From Chitinophaga pinensis DSM 2588 (GTDB lineage: Bacteria; Bacteroidota; Bacteroidia; Chitinophagales; Chitinophagaceae): a stretch of DNA of 64,000 nt. This document shows, in pieces, positions 18,539 through 27,108 of this stretch (positions are counted from its first letter, which is position 1; each line of letters starts with the position of its first letter). Made by a program: the position numbers and the translations under genes. The notes below the pieces were generated by a model. It searched no databases. It was not told the DNA's origin and saw nothing but the letters and a program-made list of their open reading frames with translations. The stretch lies in assembly GCF_000024005.1 (NCBI RefSeq), contig NC_013132.1, forward strand, positions 5,512,001 to 5,576,000, in the 5' to 3' direction.

Positions 18539-19747
18539 ATGGAAAGTGCTATCATGCCATCGGAAACTGCAAAGCCATCCTATACAAACAATGCGGCTTT
18601 GGGGATTGCGCAGATCCTGCTCTGGGGCGGGTCTTATTTTATACTATCGGTCTTGTCCAAACCTATCATGCAGGAAACCGGCTGGTCGTATCAGATGGTG
18701 TACAGCGCCTTGTCGCTGGCCCTGCTGATCTCCGGACTGGTACTTCCCCGGATAGGGCGTATCATCGACGCTTATGATAAGAATTATATCTTAAAGTATG
18801 CCGGTGTGACCATGGCCTGCGGACTGATACTCATGGGTTTTTCGCGGCACTTCGTGCTTTACCTGTTCAGCTGGACCATCATCGGCATCTCCATGGGAAT
18901 GGGTTTGTATGATGCTTTATTTGCCTCTCTTGGCAAGAAATACGGTCCCGGCACGGGAAAGGTTATTGTACAGGTAACCCTGATCGCTTCTCTGGCGCCT
19001 TCAATTTCCTGGTATTTCTTGTCCCTGATGCTGGATACTTATAGTTGGCGGACAGTCTGTTTTATCTACGCGGCGATGTTGCTGCTGACGATATTCCCCC
19101 TGTACAACTTTGTATTCCGGCAGCCGGGCAACACACACAGCAAACGACCGGTGGTCAGGGATACACTTCAGGGATCCAGGGAAATACTAAAAGGACAGTT
19201 ATATTATCTGCTCCTGGTTCATTTTACCATCGGCGCTGTAGTGACGACCGGCATCATCGTACACCTTATTGATATCCTGTCGGATAAAAGTATGTCCATG
19301 ACAGCGGTCATTGGTACGGTGGCATTCCTTGGTCCCAGTCAGGCAGGTGTCAGGGTATTGGAGCTGCTGGTTTCCCGGAAATCTTCCTTACTCTCAGCCG
19401 TCATCTCAGGCATAGCGATTATGGCGGGTATTCTGTTGTTATCCACAGCGCCCATCGTTGCCATCTCGGGAGTAATTATCCTGGGCATGGGTAACGGGAT
19501 GCGTTCAATTTTACGGGGCACACTTCCGCTGGAGATCTTCGGGCAGAAACAGTATGCACTGATTATTTCCAAACTGGCGCGGATGCCTCTGATCGCACAG
19601 GCGCTGACGCCCTTCATCACAGGCTGGCTGATCCAGCAGTTCAGCGTATCGGTATTTCTTTATATCTTTTGCACGCTGGCTTTTATCAATATAATTTTGT
19701 GTTGTATCATCATTAAACAGACTAAGAAAAATGGCATACGCATTTAG
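18539..19747 (+). CDS. MFS transporter
   Basis: A 402-aa major facilitator protein with about 12 predicted membrane helices. The loop after helix 2 reads LPRIGRIIDAYDKNYILK, a diverged form of the MFS loop 2-3 signature. The substrate cannot be predicted; the oxalate/formate-type MFS subgroup would be worth testing. The gene is divergent from a LysR regulator and its 3' end overlaps the following acetyltransferase gene by 17 bp, so the two are probably co-translated. An alternative ATG lies five codons downstream. Confidence 0.88.
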   Translation: MESAIMPSETAKPSYTNNAALGIAQILLWGGSYFILSVLSKPIMQETGWSYQMVYSALSLALLISGLVLPRIGRIIDAYDKNYILKYAGVTMACGLILMGFSRHFVLYLFSWTIIGISMGMGLYDALFASLGKKYGPGTGKVIVQVTLIASLAPSISWYFLSLMLDTYSWRTVCFIYAAMLLLTIFPLYNFVFRQPGNTHSKRPVVRDTLQGSREILKGQLYYLLLVHFTIGAVVTTGIIVHLIDILSDKSMSMTAVIGTVAFLGPSQAGVRVLELLVSRKSSLLSAVISGIAIMAGILLLSTAPIVAISGVIILGMGNGMRSILRGTLPLEIFGQKQYALIISKLARMPLIAQALTPFITGWLIQQFSVSVFLYIFCTLAFINIILCCIIIKQTKKNGIRI

Positions 19748-20243
19748 AAGAGCCCTTAGCACAGATCAATCCCGGATATGGGACATCCTGCAGCAAGCAA
19801 TCCTTCGCAGAAAAGAAGATGGCAGTAAACAATGGCAGGACGGCTATCCCAATCCGGATGTTGTACGGAAAGACATCGAGGCAGGCATTGGGTTCGTGTT
19901 GACAGAAGATGATACAGTCGTCGGTTATACGGCCGTGTTGATCAACGATGAACCGGCTTATGCGGGTATTGAAGGGAAATGGCTCACGAATGAAGACTTT
20001 GTCGTGGTACACCGGGTAGCAATTGCACAGGAGCAGCTGGGGAAAGGCTTATCTGGAAAAATCATGGCGTTTGTAGAAGATTATGCCATTGAAAACCAGG
20101 TATATAGTGTAAAAGCAGACACCAATTTCGACAATCCTGCGATGATGAAGATCTTTGAAAAACGCGGGTATATCTATTGTGGAGAGGTGTATTTCAGAGG
20201 ATCGCCGAGAAGGGCTTACGAAAAGGTATTGACGAACGAATAA
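19731..20243 (+). CDS. GNAT-family N-acetyltransferase
   Basis: A 170-aa GNAT enzyme. The acetyl-CoA site is VVVHRVAIAQEQLGKGLSGK (R/Q-x-x-G-x-G/S type), followed by YSVKADTNFDNPAMMKIFEK, another hallmark. Its start lies inside the end of the MFS gene, in another frame, suggesting translational coupling. A transporter plus acetyltransferase pair could export and modify the same small amine or antibiotic; this is only inferred from the gene order. Confidence 0.87.
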   Translation: MAYAFRRALSTDQSRIWDILQQAILRRKEDGSKQWQDGYPNPDVVRKDIEAGIGFVLTEDDTVVGYTAVLINDEPAYAGIEGKWLTNEDFVVVHRVAIAQEQLGKGLSGKIMAFVEDYAIENQVYSVKADTNFDNPAMMKIFEKRGYIYCGEVYFRGSPRRAYEKVLTNE

Positions 20244-20319
20244 ATACAGATAACAGGCTGCTCACACAATATTTACCTGTCTCATCGTTGGCCCCAGGTT
20301 TGATAAGGAAGTATAACAG

Positions 20320-20333
20320 CCTTCACGTGAAGG
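20320..20333. promoter_or_regulatory. 14-bp palindrome upstream of the helicase gene
   Basis: CCTTCACGTGAAGG is a perfect palindrome 30 bp before the helicase start. It could be an operator or a short hairpin near the 5' end of the message. No regulator can be named. Confidence 0.3.
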
Positions 20334-20363
20334 AGGCAAGACAATCATAAAGAGGGAACAATT

Positions 20364-21896
20364 ATGGGACAAGATGCACGTGTGAGCAGGCCTGGTAACT
20401 TATACCCGTACCAGGAACGCGACCTTAATATACTTTTTGAAAAACTCGGACAGGCGCCTGCCGGTCGAAGAATACTCTACCAGTTACCCACTGGTGGAGG
20501 AAAAACAAGGATTTTCTCGGAAATTGCCCAATGGTATGTCACGCACCATCACCGGAAAGTGATCGTGCTGACCCATCGGATTGAACTGTGTAACCAGACA
20601 GCGGCGACGTTGAAGACAATGCATATCCGCAACAAGATCATCAATAGTACCGTCAGACGGATTCGTGATAAGTCGGCACATGACTGTTATGTAGCCATGG
20701 TGGAAACACTGCGCAACCGTCTTAAACAGGGGCTGTTCGATCCTTCTTCCGTTGGTCTTGTCATTATCGACGAGGCTCATCACAATGCTTTTCAGAAATT
20801 GCTCAGTAAATTTCCGAACGCCGTAGTCATCGGTGTTACGGCTACTCCGTTAAGTTCGAATGCTGAGCTTCCCATGAATAAGAGTTATCATGAACTGGTG
20901 ATCGGGGAAAGTATCAGTCGTCTGATTAAGCAGGGTTATCTGGCCAAACCAACCAGCTGGCGCTATGACGTGGAACTGAATTCACTAAAAACAGGTAATC
21001 AGGGAGATTTTACCATCAGTACTTCCGATGAATTATATTCTTCGAAAGCGATGCTTGAACTGCTCCTGCACACGTATGAGACGCATTCTAAAAACAAGAA
21101 GACGCTAATTTTCAATAATGGTATTTTCACTTCCAGGAATGTCTGTAAACTGTTTCAGGATGCGGGCTACCCTGCCAGACATCTCGACAATCGTCAGTCA
21201 ACTACGGAGCGGGAAGAGATCCTTAAATGGTTTAAAAAGACGAAAGGCGCGATCCTCAGTTCCGTGTCTATCCTTACAACAGGTTTTGATGAACCTTCTG
21301 TACAGACTATCATACTGAACCGTGCTACTACTTCGCTGACGCTTTATCACCAGATGATCGGAAGAGGCTCCAGGAGTTTGCCTAAAAAGAAGACTTTTAC
21401 GATCATCGATCTGGGCAATAATATTGACCGTTTTGGTGAATGGGATGCCCCGGTAGACTGGCAGCTTGTTTTTGACCAACCTGAGTTATATACCGAACGA
21501 TTGCATAGCCCGGTTGCCAGTGAGGGACATGTCATTGCATCTGATATCCGTTCAAAATTCCCTAATACATTGCAATTTTCATTTGACATACAGGCTGCAC
21601 ATCAGCAGGCGGTAGCCGATGGTCAGAAGCCGATGGTCGTTATAAGGGACGCTATCCGTCAACAGGCCATGATGTGTATTGAAAACAGTGATGCTATTCC
21701 TGAGGCGCTTGCATTGGCGGACGAACTGGAACAGGAAATCCAGTGGCGTGTGAAGCAATATGGGAAATGCCTTGGTAAGGTCACGAAGAATTACACGGAC
21801 TGGCTGGTATCTGATTACAAATCAAGGCTGAAAACACTTATACAGAAGATCATGCAGAGAAACCTCCTGCGAAAGGGAAAGCGTAAGGCGGCATAA
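20364..21896 (+). CDS. Superfamily 2 DEAD/DEAH-box helicase
   Basis: A 510-aa SF2 helicase with both RecA-like lobes. Motif I is PTGGGKTRIFSE, motif II IIDEAHHNAF, motif III VTATPL, then TTGFDEPSV and motif VI QMIGRGSRS. The C-terminal 110 residues are helical and basic, ending RNLLRKGKRKAA. It resembles the SSL2/RAD25-like helicases that unwind DNA or RNA in repair or defence, but no nuclease or methylase is adjacent, so its role is open. The ATG at 20364 follows a 120-bp leader. It converges on the next gene with no spacing. Confidence 0.88.
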   Translation: MGQDARVSRPGNLYPYQERDLNILFEKLGQAPAGRRILYQLPTGGGKTRIFSEIAQWYVTHHHRKVIVLTHRIELCNQTAATLKTMHIRNKIINSTVRRIRDKSAHDCYVAMVETLRNRLKQGLFDPSSVGLVIIDEAHHNAFQKLLSKFPNAVVIGVTATPLSSNAELPMNKSYHELVIGESISRLIKQGYLAKPTSWRYDVELNSLKTGNQGDFTISTSDELYSSKAMLELLLHTYETHSKNKKTLIFNNGIFTSRNVCKLFQDAGYPARHLDNRQSTTEREEILKWFKKTKGAILSSVSILTTGFDEPSVQTIILNRATTSLTLYHQMIGRGSRSLPKKKTFTIIDLGNNIDRFGEWDAPVDWQLVFDQPELYTERLHSPVASEGHVIASDIRSKFPNTLQFSFDIQAAHQQAVADGQKPMVVIRDAIRQQAMMCIENSDAIPEALALADELEQEIQWRVKQYGKCLGKVTKNYTDWLVSDYKSRLKTLIQKIMQRNLLRKGKRKAA

Positions 21897-22100
21897 TCAG
21901 TCCTCCTTCCGGAGTTCCCGGATAGCTTCCTCGTCTTCCTGCGGATCGGGCATATCTTCAATATTAGCACCTTCTTTGAGGTACTTCTCCCCTTTGCTGT
22001 CTATCAATCCTTCTCCGGGTGTATTCTCCTGTTCCGGAGAAGGATTGCTCGCATTACCAGTGGCAGGTACGGCGTGTGGTTTATTATTATCTGTCTGCAT
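21897..22100 (-). CDS. Small acidic hypothetical protein
   Basis: About 67 aa, rich in Pro, Glu, Asp and Asn (QEDEEAIRELRKED at the end), probably disordered and soluble. The ATG at 22100 (MQTDNNKPH) is preferred to an upstream start at 22139. Its stop codon abuts the stop of the convergent helicase gene. Short acidic proteins like this are common in Chitinophagaceae and have no known function. Confidence 0.55.
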   Translation of the reverse strand: MQTDNNKPHAVPATGNASNPSPEQENTPGEGLIDSKGEKYLKEGANIEDMPDPQEDEEAIRELRKED

Positions 22101-22341
22101 ATTATCTGTTTTATATCCTGTGAGGAAAAAATGTGCCAATCAGTATCTGCTGCCTGCTGTTCAATTATGTAGCTGATAATAAACGGCTATACCTCCCTTT
22201 TGAGACCTAAAACCTCACTTTATCAGCACTGGCGGCTAAAATGTCCACCCCAATGTTCCGGCATACTTTCGGCTTTTTATAATACTGTCTGCTGCATCCG
22301 GGTAGCTATGCAGTGACTATTACTGACATTAAAAGATACTT

Positions 22342-23496
22342 ATGCTGGCAATGAATTACAGAGGACCTTTCCGGGTCCGTGCAGAGCAGAAACCGGAACC
22401 GGAGATACAACATCCTGAGGATGCTATTGTGCGCGTATTGCGGTCCTGCATATGCGGATCAGACCTTCACCTGTATCATGGGCTTGTACCGGATACCCGT
22501 GTCGGCACTACCTTCGGACATGAATTTATCGGCATTGTGGAGGCTGTTGGTTCCGATGTACAGAAATTAAAGGTGGGTGATAAGGTATTGGTACCTTTTA
22601 ACATCGCCTGTGGCAAGTGTGCTTTCTGTAAACAGGAACTGTATGGCAACTGTCATGAATCCAATCCGGAAGCCACCGCAGTGGGCGGTATCTTCGGTTA
22701 CTCTCATACTGCAGGAGGTTTTGACGGCGGTCAGGCAGAATATGTACGTGTGCCTTATGCGGACGTGGGCCCGCTTATCATCCCCGAAGACATGCATCCT
22801 GATGACGCCGTACTACTGACAGATGTCGTGCCTACCGGTTATCAGGCAGCTGAGATGGGAGGTATTAAAAAGGGTGATACCGTGGTGGTATTTGGTGCGG
22901 GTCCGGTTGGTATTATGGCAGCAAAATGCGCCTGGTTATTTGGTGCAGGCCGGGTCATTGTAATTGATCATCTTGAATACCGGCTGGATTTTGTACGTAA
23001 ATATGCGCAATGTGAGGCATACAACTTCCGGTCGATGACAGACCCTGTTGTTTTCCTGAAGAAGATTACCGACTGGTTTGGCGCGGATGTTTGTATAGAT
23101 GCGGTAGGTAGCGATGCTGCGGGGAATGCTATGCAGACAATTACAGGAAAAAAGATGATGTTACAGGCTGGCTCCGCTACAGCGCTTCACTGGGCCATCA
23201 ACTCAGTAAAAAAAGGCGGTATTGTGTCGATTGTCGGGGTTTACGGGCCGACGGATAACCTGGTCCCTATCGGGAATGTCGTCAACAAAGGAATTACGAT
23301 ACGTGCCAATCAGGCATCTGTAAAGCGCCTGCTTCCCCGTTTGATAGAACACGTCAGATCGGGCTACATTGATCCTAAAGCGATCATCTCTCATCGTATT
23401 CCGCTGGAGGAAGTGGCAGATGCGTATCACATTTTCTCTGCTAAGCTGGACAACTGTATTAAACCGATTCTTATTCCACCGTCCGCAAGACAATAA
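22342..23496 (+). CDS. Zinc-dependent alcohol dehydrogenase (MDR family)
   Basis: A 384-aa medium-chain dehydrogenase. Catalytic zinc ligands are Cys in SCICGSDLHLYHG and His-Glu in GHEFIG; the structural zinc site has four Cys in CGKCAFCKQELYGNC. The NAD-binding loop is GAGPVGIMAAKCAWLFGAGR. The insert and length match the glutathione-independent formaldehyde dehydrogenase-like or alcohol dehydrogenase subgroup that is common near stress genes. The likely reaction is NAD-linked oxidation of an alcohol or aldehyde adduct. The next gene follows after 11 bp, so they form an operon. Confidence 0.9.
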   Translation: MLAMNYRGPFRVRAEQKPEPEIQHPEDAIVRVLRSCICGSDLHLYHGLVPDTRVGTTFGHEFIGIVEAVGSDVQKLKVGDKVLVPFNIACGKCAFCKQELYGNCHESNPEATAVGGIFGYSHTAGGFDGGQAEYVRVPYADVGPLIIPEDMHPDDAVLLTDVVPTGYQAAEMGGIKKGDTVVVFGAGPVGIMAAKCAWLFGAGRVIVIDHLEYRLDFVRKYAQCEAYNFRSMTDPVVFLKKITDWFGADVCIDAVGSDAAGNAMQTITGKKMMLQAGSATALHWAINSVKKGGIVSIVGVYGPTDNLVPIGNVVNKGITIRANQASVKRLLPRLIEHVRSGYIDPKAIISHRIPLEEVADAYHIFSAKLDNCIKPILIPPSARQ

Positions 23497-23507
23497 AATA
23501 TGAAACT

Positions 23508-23999
23508 ATGGATTTAGAAAAGAAATTCTCGCATATCAAAGGCTGGGGCGTTGATGCAGACCCTGATAATGAGCCTACTTACCCAATAAAAAAATATACC
23601 GGGGATGATCATAAGCGGCTGAACTGGGAAAGGCCGGTGCAACAACCCATTACAGCAGAAGTGCTTCATTCCAATGAACGTCCGGTAGTGAGCGCTGTCT
23701 TTGGTACTTCCTGTCCACCGTCCGGATGGAGTGGTAAAATCCGCAGGTATGCATTTAAACACAGCGAATCCAGTTACCTCCACTGGCTTCCTTTGTTACT
23801 GGCAGATCGCGTAAATGTTGTAGAAGGGATTGCAGATGACCTCAAAAAGGGACACGTCCCCAACATCTTTGCAGAAAAAGGCTGGAATGCGGAATGGAAG
23901 TACAATCGTGCAGGGTTAATAAAGAAATTGGCGGTTGCCGCACTTGTTACAACAGCTGCGGTACTGATAACAAAAAAAATGGCTGCTAAAAAACGTTGA
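23508..23999 (+). CDS. Hypothetical protein with a C-terminal membrane anchor
   Basis: A 163-aa protein, soluble and rich in Trp and Pro for the first 130 residues (WGVDADPDNEPTYPIKKY), with a single C-terminal hydrophobic segment (KLAVAALVTTAAVLIT) and a basic end. It would be a tail-anchored or single-pass inner-membrane protein. It lies 11 bp after the alcohol dehydrogenase gene, so the two are probably co-expressed. I do not recognise a characterised family. Confidence 0.72.
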   Translation: MDLEKKFSHIKGWGVDADPDNEPTYPIKKYTGDDHKRLNWERPVQQPITAEVLHSNERPVVSAVFGTSCPPSGWSGKIRRYAFKHSESSYLHWLPLLLADRVNVVEGIADDLKKGHVPNIFAEKGWNAEWKYNRAGLIKKLAVAALVTTAAVLITKKMAAKKR

Positions 24000-24026
24000 T
24001 AGCGCTTCCGATCCAAAGCCACTATT

Positions 24027-24058
24027 GCCTGACCCTGTTTATAATAGCAGGGCCAGGC
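24027..24058 (+). terminator. Stem-loop downstream of the dehydrogenase operon
   Basis: GCCTG-A-CCCTG (24027-24037) pairs with CAGGG-C-CAGGC (24048-24058). There is no T-run directly after it, but its place after the stop codon and the strong stem make a terminator or mRNA 3' end likely. Confidence 0.5.
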
Positions 24059-24110
24059 ATGGTATATGTATTGCCTGATGATCATTAAAGGATAAGAACC
24101 CGGATTGTAT

Positions 24111-24863
24111 ATGACGAACAAATTTATCGCAGGCTTATTATTAGTCGGAGCTATGCTATTTTCTATTGTTACAAAAGCACAGGACAAAATTAATACAGAT
24201 CGCCCGGATCAGACAGATGGCGCCAATGTCGTTGAGCAGAAGACCCTTCAACTGGAGACAGAGTTTTACTATAACAAATTAAGCGCTGGCAAAACGGCCC
24301 TTATTTCATCCTCCCTGCTACGATACGGACTGTTTAAAAACTTAGAGGCCAGGTTACTGGTAGAACAAGGCCAGGAAAGGGATCTGTTTATTTCAGAGAC
24401 CACACAGGGACAGTATCCGCTGGCGCTGAGCACAAAGATATCGCTACTGAAAGATAAAAAACATCTTCCTGATATCGCATTGATATCCTATCTGCACATT
24501 CCCATTACATCCCACAGCGGCAATTATGGATACTGGTCGCCTCAGGTCACCCTTGTACTGGAAAAAGAGCTGGATAAGCTAACTGTGACGGCCAACGGTT
24601 CATACAAACAGGAAGCCTTCGAAAAAAGCTGGATATGGCAGGTGAGCGGAGATCTGAAATATGAACTGACTGACCGGTTTACTGTCTTTGGAGAATACTT
24701 TGCACAATATGCAACAGGAGATTCCCCAATACATAATGCAGATGGCGGAGTGCTGTATCATATCACATCTGACCTGCTCGTACATCTTGCCTTTGGTCAT
24801 ACGATCTTTACCAAGGAACACAACTATTTTGGAAATGCCGGTCTGGCATTCCGTATACACTAA
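24111..24863 (+). CDS. Outer-membrane transporter-like beta-barrel protein
   Basis: A 250-aa protein with a cleavable signal peptide (MTNKFIAGLLLVGAMLFSIV, cleavage after TKAQ) and alternating beta-strand pattern ending in an aromatic-rich strand (NAGLAFRIH). The mature N terminus DKINTDRPDQTDGANVVEQ is typical of the MetA-pathway-of-phenol-degradation / transporter family (PF13557). A TTG two codons upstream is also in frame; the ATG at 24111 is preferred. Probably a small outer-membrane barrel; substrate unknown. Confidence 0.8.
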   Translation: MTNKFIAGLLLVGAMLFSIVTKAQDKINTDRPDQTDGANVVEQKTLQLETEFYYNKLSAGKTALISSSLLRYGLFKNLEARLLVEQGQERDLFISETTQGQYPLALSTKISLLKDKKHLPDIALISYLHIPITSHSGNYGYWSPQVTLVLEKELDKLTVTANGSYKQEAFEKSWIWQVSGDLKYELTDRFTVFGEYFAQYATGDSPIHNADGGVLYHITSDLLVHLAFGHTIFTKEHNYFGNAGLAFRIH

Positions 24864-24986
24864 GATACCTGCCGGCCTGCAAACCCATTCCTGCTTCGTT
24901 TTATTTTTCCTAATTTAGCTGATATACAGCGTGTCCGATATGGACAGTTGTAACTACTAAGACACGTTACCACAAAAGCAGCTACC

Positions 24987-25847
24987 ATGAAATACATCCT
25001 CACCAGTTTGCTCCTCCTCCTGGTACACCAGACTTTTTCCCAATCTACCTTTCCTTCCTTTCTGAAAGGCACCTGGAAACAGGAAAACACTTCCCTGTAC
25101 GAACATTGGGACAGTCTCAATCTCCAGACTCTAAAGGGCTTCTCTTATATATTAAAGGAGGGGAACATGAAAGTCTCCGAATACCTGGATCTGACCAGCA
25201 AAAACAATATGCTGACCTACACCGCTACCGTAGTCAGACAAAACAGTGGTAAAAGTGTGTCATTTAAACAAATTAAAGCAGGTGCGGAACTTGTCTTTGA
25301 GAATCCGACGCATGATTTCCCAAAAAAACTGGTCTACAAAAGAATAAGCGATAGCGAAATACAGGTGGAAGTATCTGATGGTAAAGGCAAGGGAGAAACG
25401 TTTAAGATGTTTAAACAAGGGGGCGAAGGTGTAAAAGATACCACTACTGCGAATCCTCAATATGACAAGGCACTCGCCGAGAAATTAGGCTCCGATGATT
25501 ATGGGATGAAAAGCTATATCCTGGCAATCCTGAAAACAGGCACTAACCAGACAGCCGATAAAAACGAACTGCAGGAGCTTTTCCGTGGTCATATGAATAA
25601 TATCAACCGCCTGGTAGAAGAAGGTAAACTGGTTGTCGCCGGTCCGCTGGGAAAGAATGACAAGACCTATCGCGGGATCTTCATTCTGAAAGATGTAGGC
25701 ACTATCGATGCAGCAAAAGAGTTATTGCAAACTGACCCGGCTGTCAAAGCGGGAGTTTTTGAGTTAGAACTGTATAATTGGTATGGATCTGCTGCCTTAC
25801 CGGAATACCTGCCGGCTTCTGATAAGATCTGGAAGATAAAGCATTAA
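24987..25847 (+). CDS. Secreted DUF6265-YCII fusion protein
   Basis: A 286-aa protein with a signal peptide (MKYILTSLLLLLVHQTFSQS). Residues about 25-145 look like a DUF6265 lipocalin-like domain (FLKGTWKQEN, FENPTHDFPKKLVYK). Residues about 170-270 look like a YCII-related domain (YILAILKTGTNQT, HMNNINRLVEEGKLVVAGPL), which normally stands alone as a 95-aa ferredoxin-like protein. The joining linker is Thr/Gln rich. The function is unknown. The fusion in one exported protein is unusual, as YCII domains are mostly cytoplasmic. Confidence 0.75.
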   Translation: MKYILTSLLLLLVHQTFSQSTFPSFLKGTWKQENTSLYEHWDSLNLQTLKGFSYILKEGNMKVSEYLDLTSKNNMLTYTATVVRQNSGKSVSFKQIKAGAELVFENPTHDFPKKLVYKRISDSEIQVEVSDGKGKGETFKMFKQGGEGVKDTTTANPQYDKALAEKLGSDDYGMKSYILAILKTGTNQTADKNELQELFRGHMNNINRLVEEGKLVVAGPLGKNDKTYRGIFILKDVGTIDAAKELLQTDPAVKAGVFELELYNWYGSAALPEYLPASDKIWKIKH

Positions 25848-25993
25848 GTCCCCGGCGTATTAATGAAATACAAAAGCTCCGGAGACGGCTTGTCATACAA
25901 CGGCATCTCAGCCGCTACCTGACAATCGGGATGTCCCGCGCCGATAAATGCAGGTATCAACCCGGGTATTAAGATATCACCAATAAGCCTGGT
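25844..25993 (-). pseudogene. Possible 3' gene remnant
   Basis: The minus strand is open from 25993 to a stop at 25844 and reads IGDILIPGLIPAFIGAGHPD followed by CQVAAEMPLYDKPSPELLYF, with codon use like real genes and GC-rich third positions. There is no start codon and the upstream sequence is closed in this frame, while another frame gives LLWSKKLEEQVNQAYW. It looks like the broken end of a gene on the opposite strand, overlapping the stop of the YCII gene. No family recognised. Confidence 0.3.
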
Positions 25994-26049
25994 TCACCTG
26001 CTCCTCCAATTTCTTGCTCCAAAGCAATGGATAAGCGCCTGCTTAGGGT

Positions 26050-26057
26050 TAAATTTG
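26050..26057 (+). promoter_or_regulatory. Candidate -7 box for the LigB-type dioxygenase gene
   Basis: TAAATTTG matches TAnnTTTG exactly and lies 87 bp before the ATG at 26144. No matching -33 TTTG is seen at the right distance, so confidence is limited. Confidence 0.4.
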
Positions 26058-26143
26058 TATATCCAATTGGCCGGACAGGGCGCCTGTGATTACATATATA
26101 CATGATTTCCAGCTCCCTCCATGGCTACAAACGACTGTTTCAG

Positions 26144-27022
26144 ATGGAAAGGAAAAATTTTATTAAATCGATAGCAGTAGGAGCTTTAAGTATGACAACA
26201 TTATCCGCATTTAAAAACTTCACAGATAACTTACAGGAAGAAGAACATATGATGCCTGTGCTCTTCATAGGGCACGGATCACCCATGAATGGTATCGAGG
26301 ATACTGAATTCAGCCGTCGCTGGACCCAGATGGCCAAGGAAATCCCGGCGCCAAAGGCAGTCCTGGTTGTTTCTGCTCACTGGCTGAGCAGAGGTACGAG
26401 AATTACGGCTATGGACTTCCCAAAGACCATACATGACTTCGGCGGCTTTCCGAAGGAACTCTTTGCGGTACAATATTCCGCACCCGGCGATCCATTACTG
26501 GCAAAAGAAACCGCTAAACTGATCCACTCCACCCAGGTGGAACTGGACCATGACTGGGGACTTGATCACGGTACCTGGACCGTCGTGCGCCATATGTACC
26601 CACACGCCAACATCCCGGTGCTGCAACTAAGTATCGATTACACCAAACCTCCACAGTATCATTACGATCTGGCAAAAGAGTTGTTTGCGCTCCGCAAAAA
26701 AGGCGTCCTGATCATCGGTAGTGGTAATATGGTGCATAACCTGAGAATGGCTGCCTGGGACAGACTGAATGAACAATTTGCCTATGACTGGGCGGGTAAG
26801 ATCAATGACCAGTTCAAAGACCTGATCCAACAGGGCGACCATAAAGCGCTTATCAACTACGACAAACTGGGTAAGGAAGCCATGCTGGCAATCCCTACGC
26901 CGGATCACTACCTCCCTTTGATATACTCACTGGGACTTAAAGGCAGTAAAGACGATCTCTCTTTCTTCAATGACAAAGCGGTGGCAGGTTCATTGACCAT
27001 GACTTCCGTGAAGATCGGTTAA
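26144..27022 (+). CDS. ygiD: 4,5-DOPA dioxygenase-like extradiol dioxygenase (LigB family)
   Basis: A 292-aa LigB-superfamily ring-cleavage enzyme. Metal-site residues are in FIGHGSPMNG, VVSAHWLSRG and TIHDFGGFP, and the acid-base His region is WGLDHGTWTVVRHMYP. It should open catechol rings such as DOPA with O2, using Zn or Fe. The N terminus MERKNFIKSIAVGALSMTTL looks like an export leader typical of Bacteroidota enzymes, so it may act in the periplasm, unlike E. coli YgiD. The ATG at 26144 is preferred over 26102. The gene ends in a strong terminator. Confidence 0.87.
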   Translation: MERKNFIKSIAVGALSMTTLSAFKNFTDNLQEEEHMMPVLFIGHGSPMNGIEDTEFSRRWTQMAKEIPAPKAVLVVSAHWLSRGTRITAMDFPKTIHDFGGFPKELFAVQYSAPGDPLLAKETAKLIHSTQVELDHDWGLDHGTWTVVRHMYPHANIPVLQLSIDYTKPPQYHYDLAKELFALRKKGVLIIGSGNMVHNLRMAAWDRLNEQFAYDWAGKINDQFKDLIQQGDHKALINYDKLGKEAMLAIPTPDHYLPLIYSLGLKGSKDDLSFFNDKAVAGSLTMTSVKIG

Positions 27023-27063
27023 CGAACTTAAAAGACCCGCTATGTTTTTAGGCTTTGATAGTA

Positions 27064-27094
27064 GAAAGGCCCGCTGTAGGCGGGCCTTTCTTAT
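27064..27094. terminator. Strong terminator between convergent genes
   Basis: GAAAGGCCCGC (27064-27074) pairs perfectly with GCGGGCCTTTC (27080-27090), followed by TTAT. It lies between the convergent ygiD and egtB genes and can serve both strands. Confidence 0.75.
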
Positions 27095-27108
27095 CAGCTC
27101 ATGTTTCA

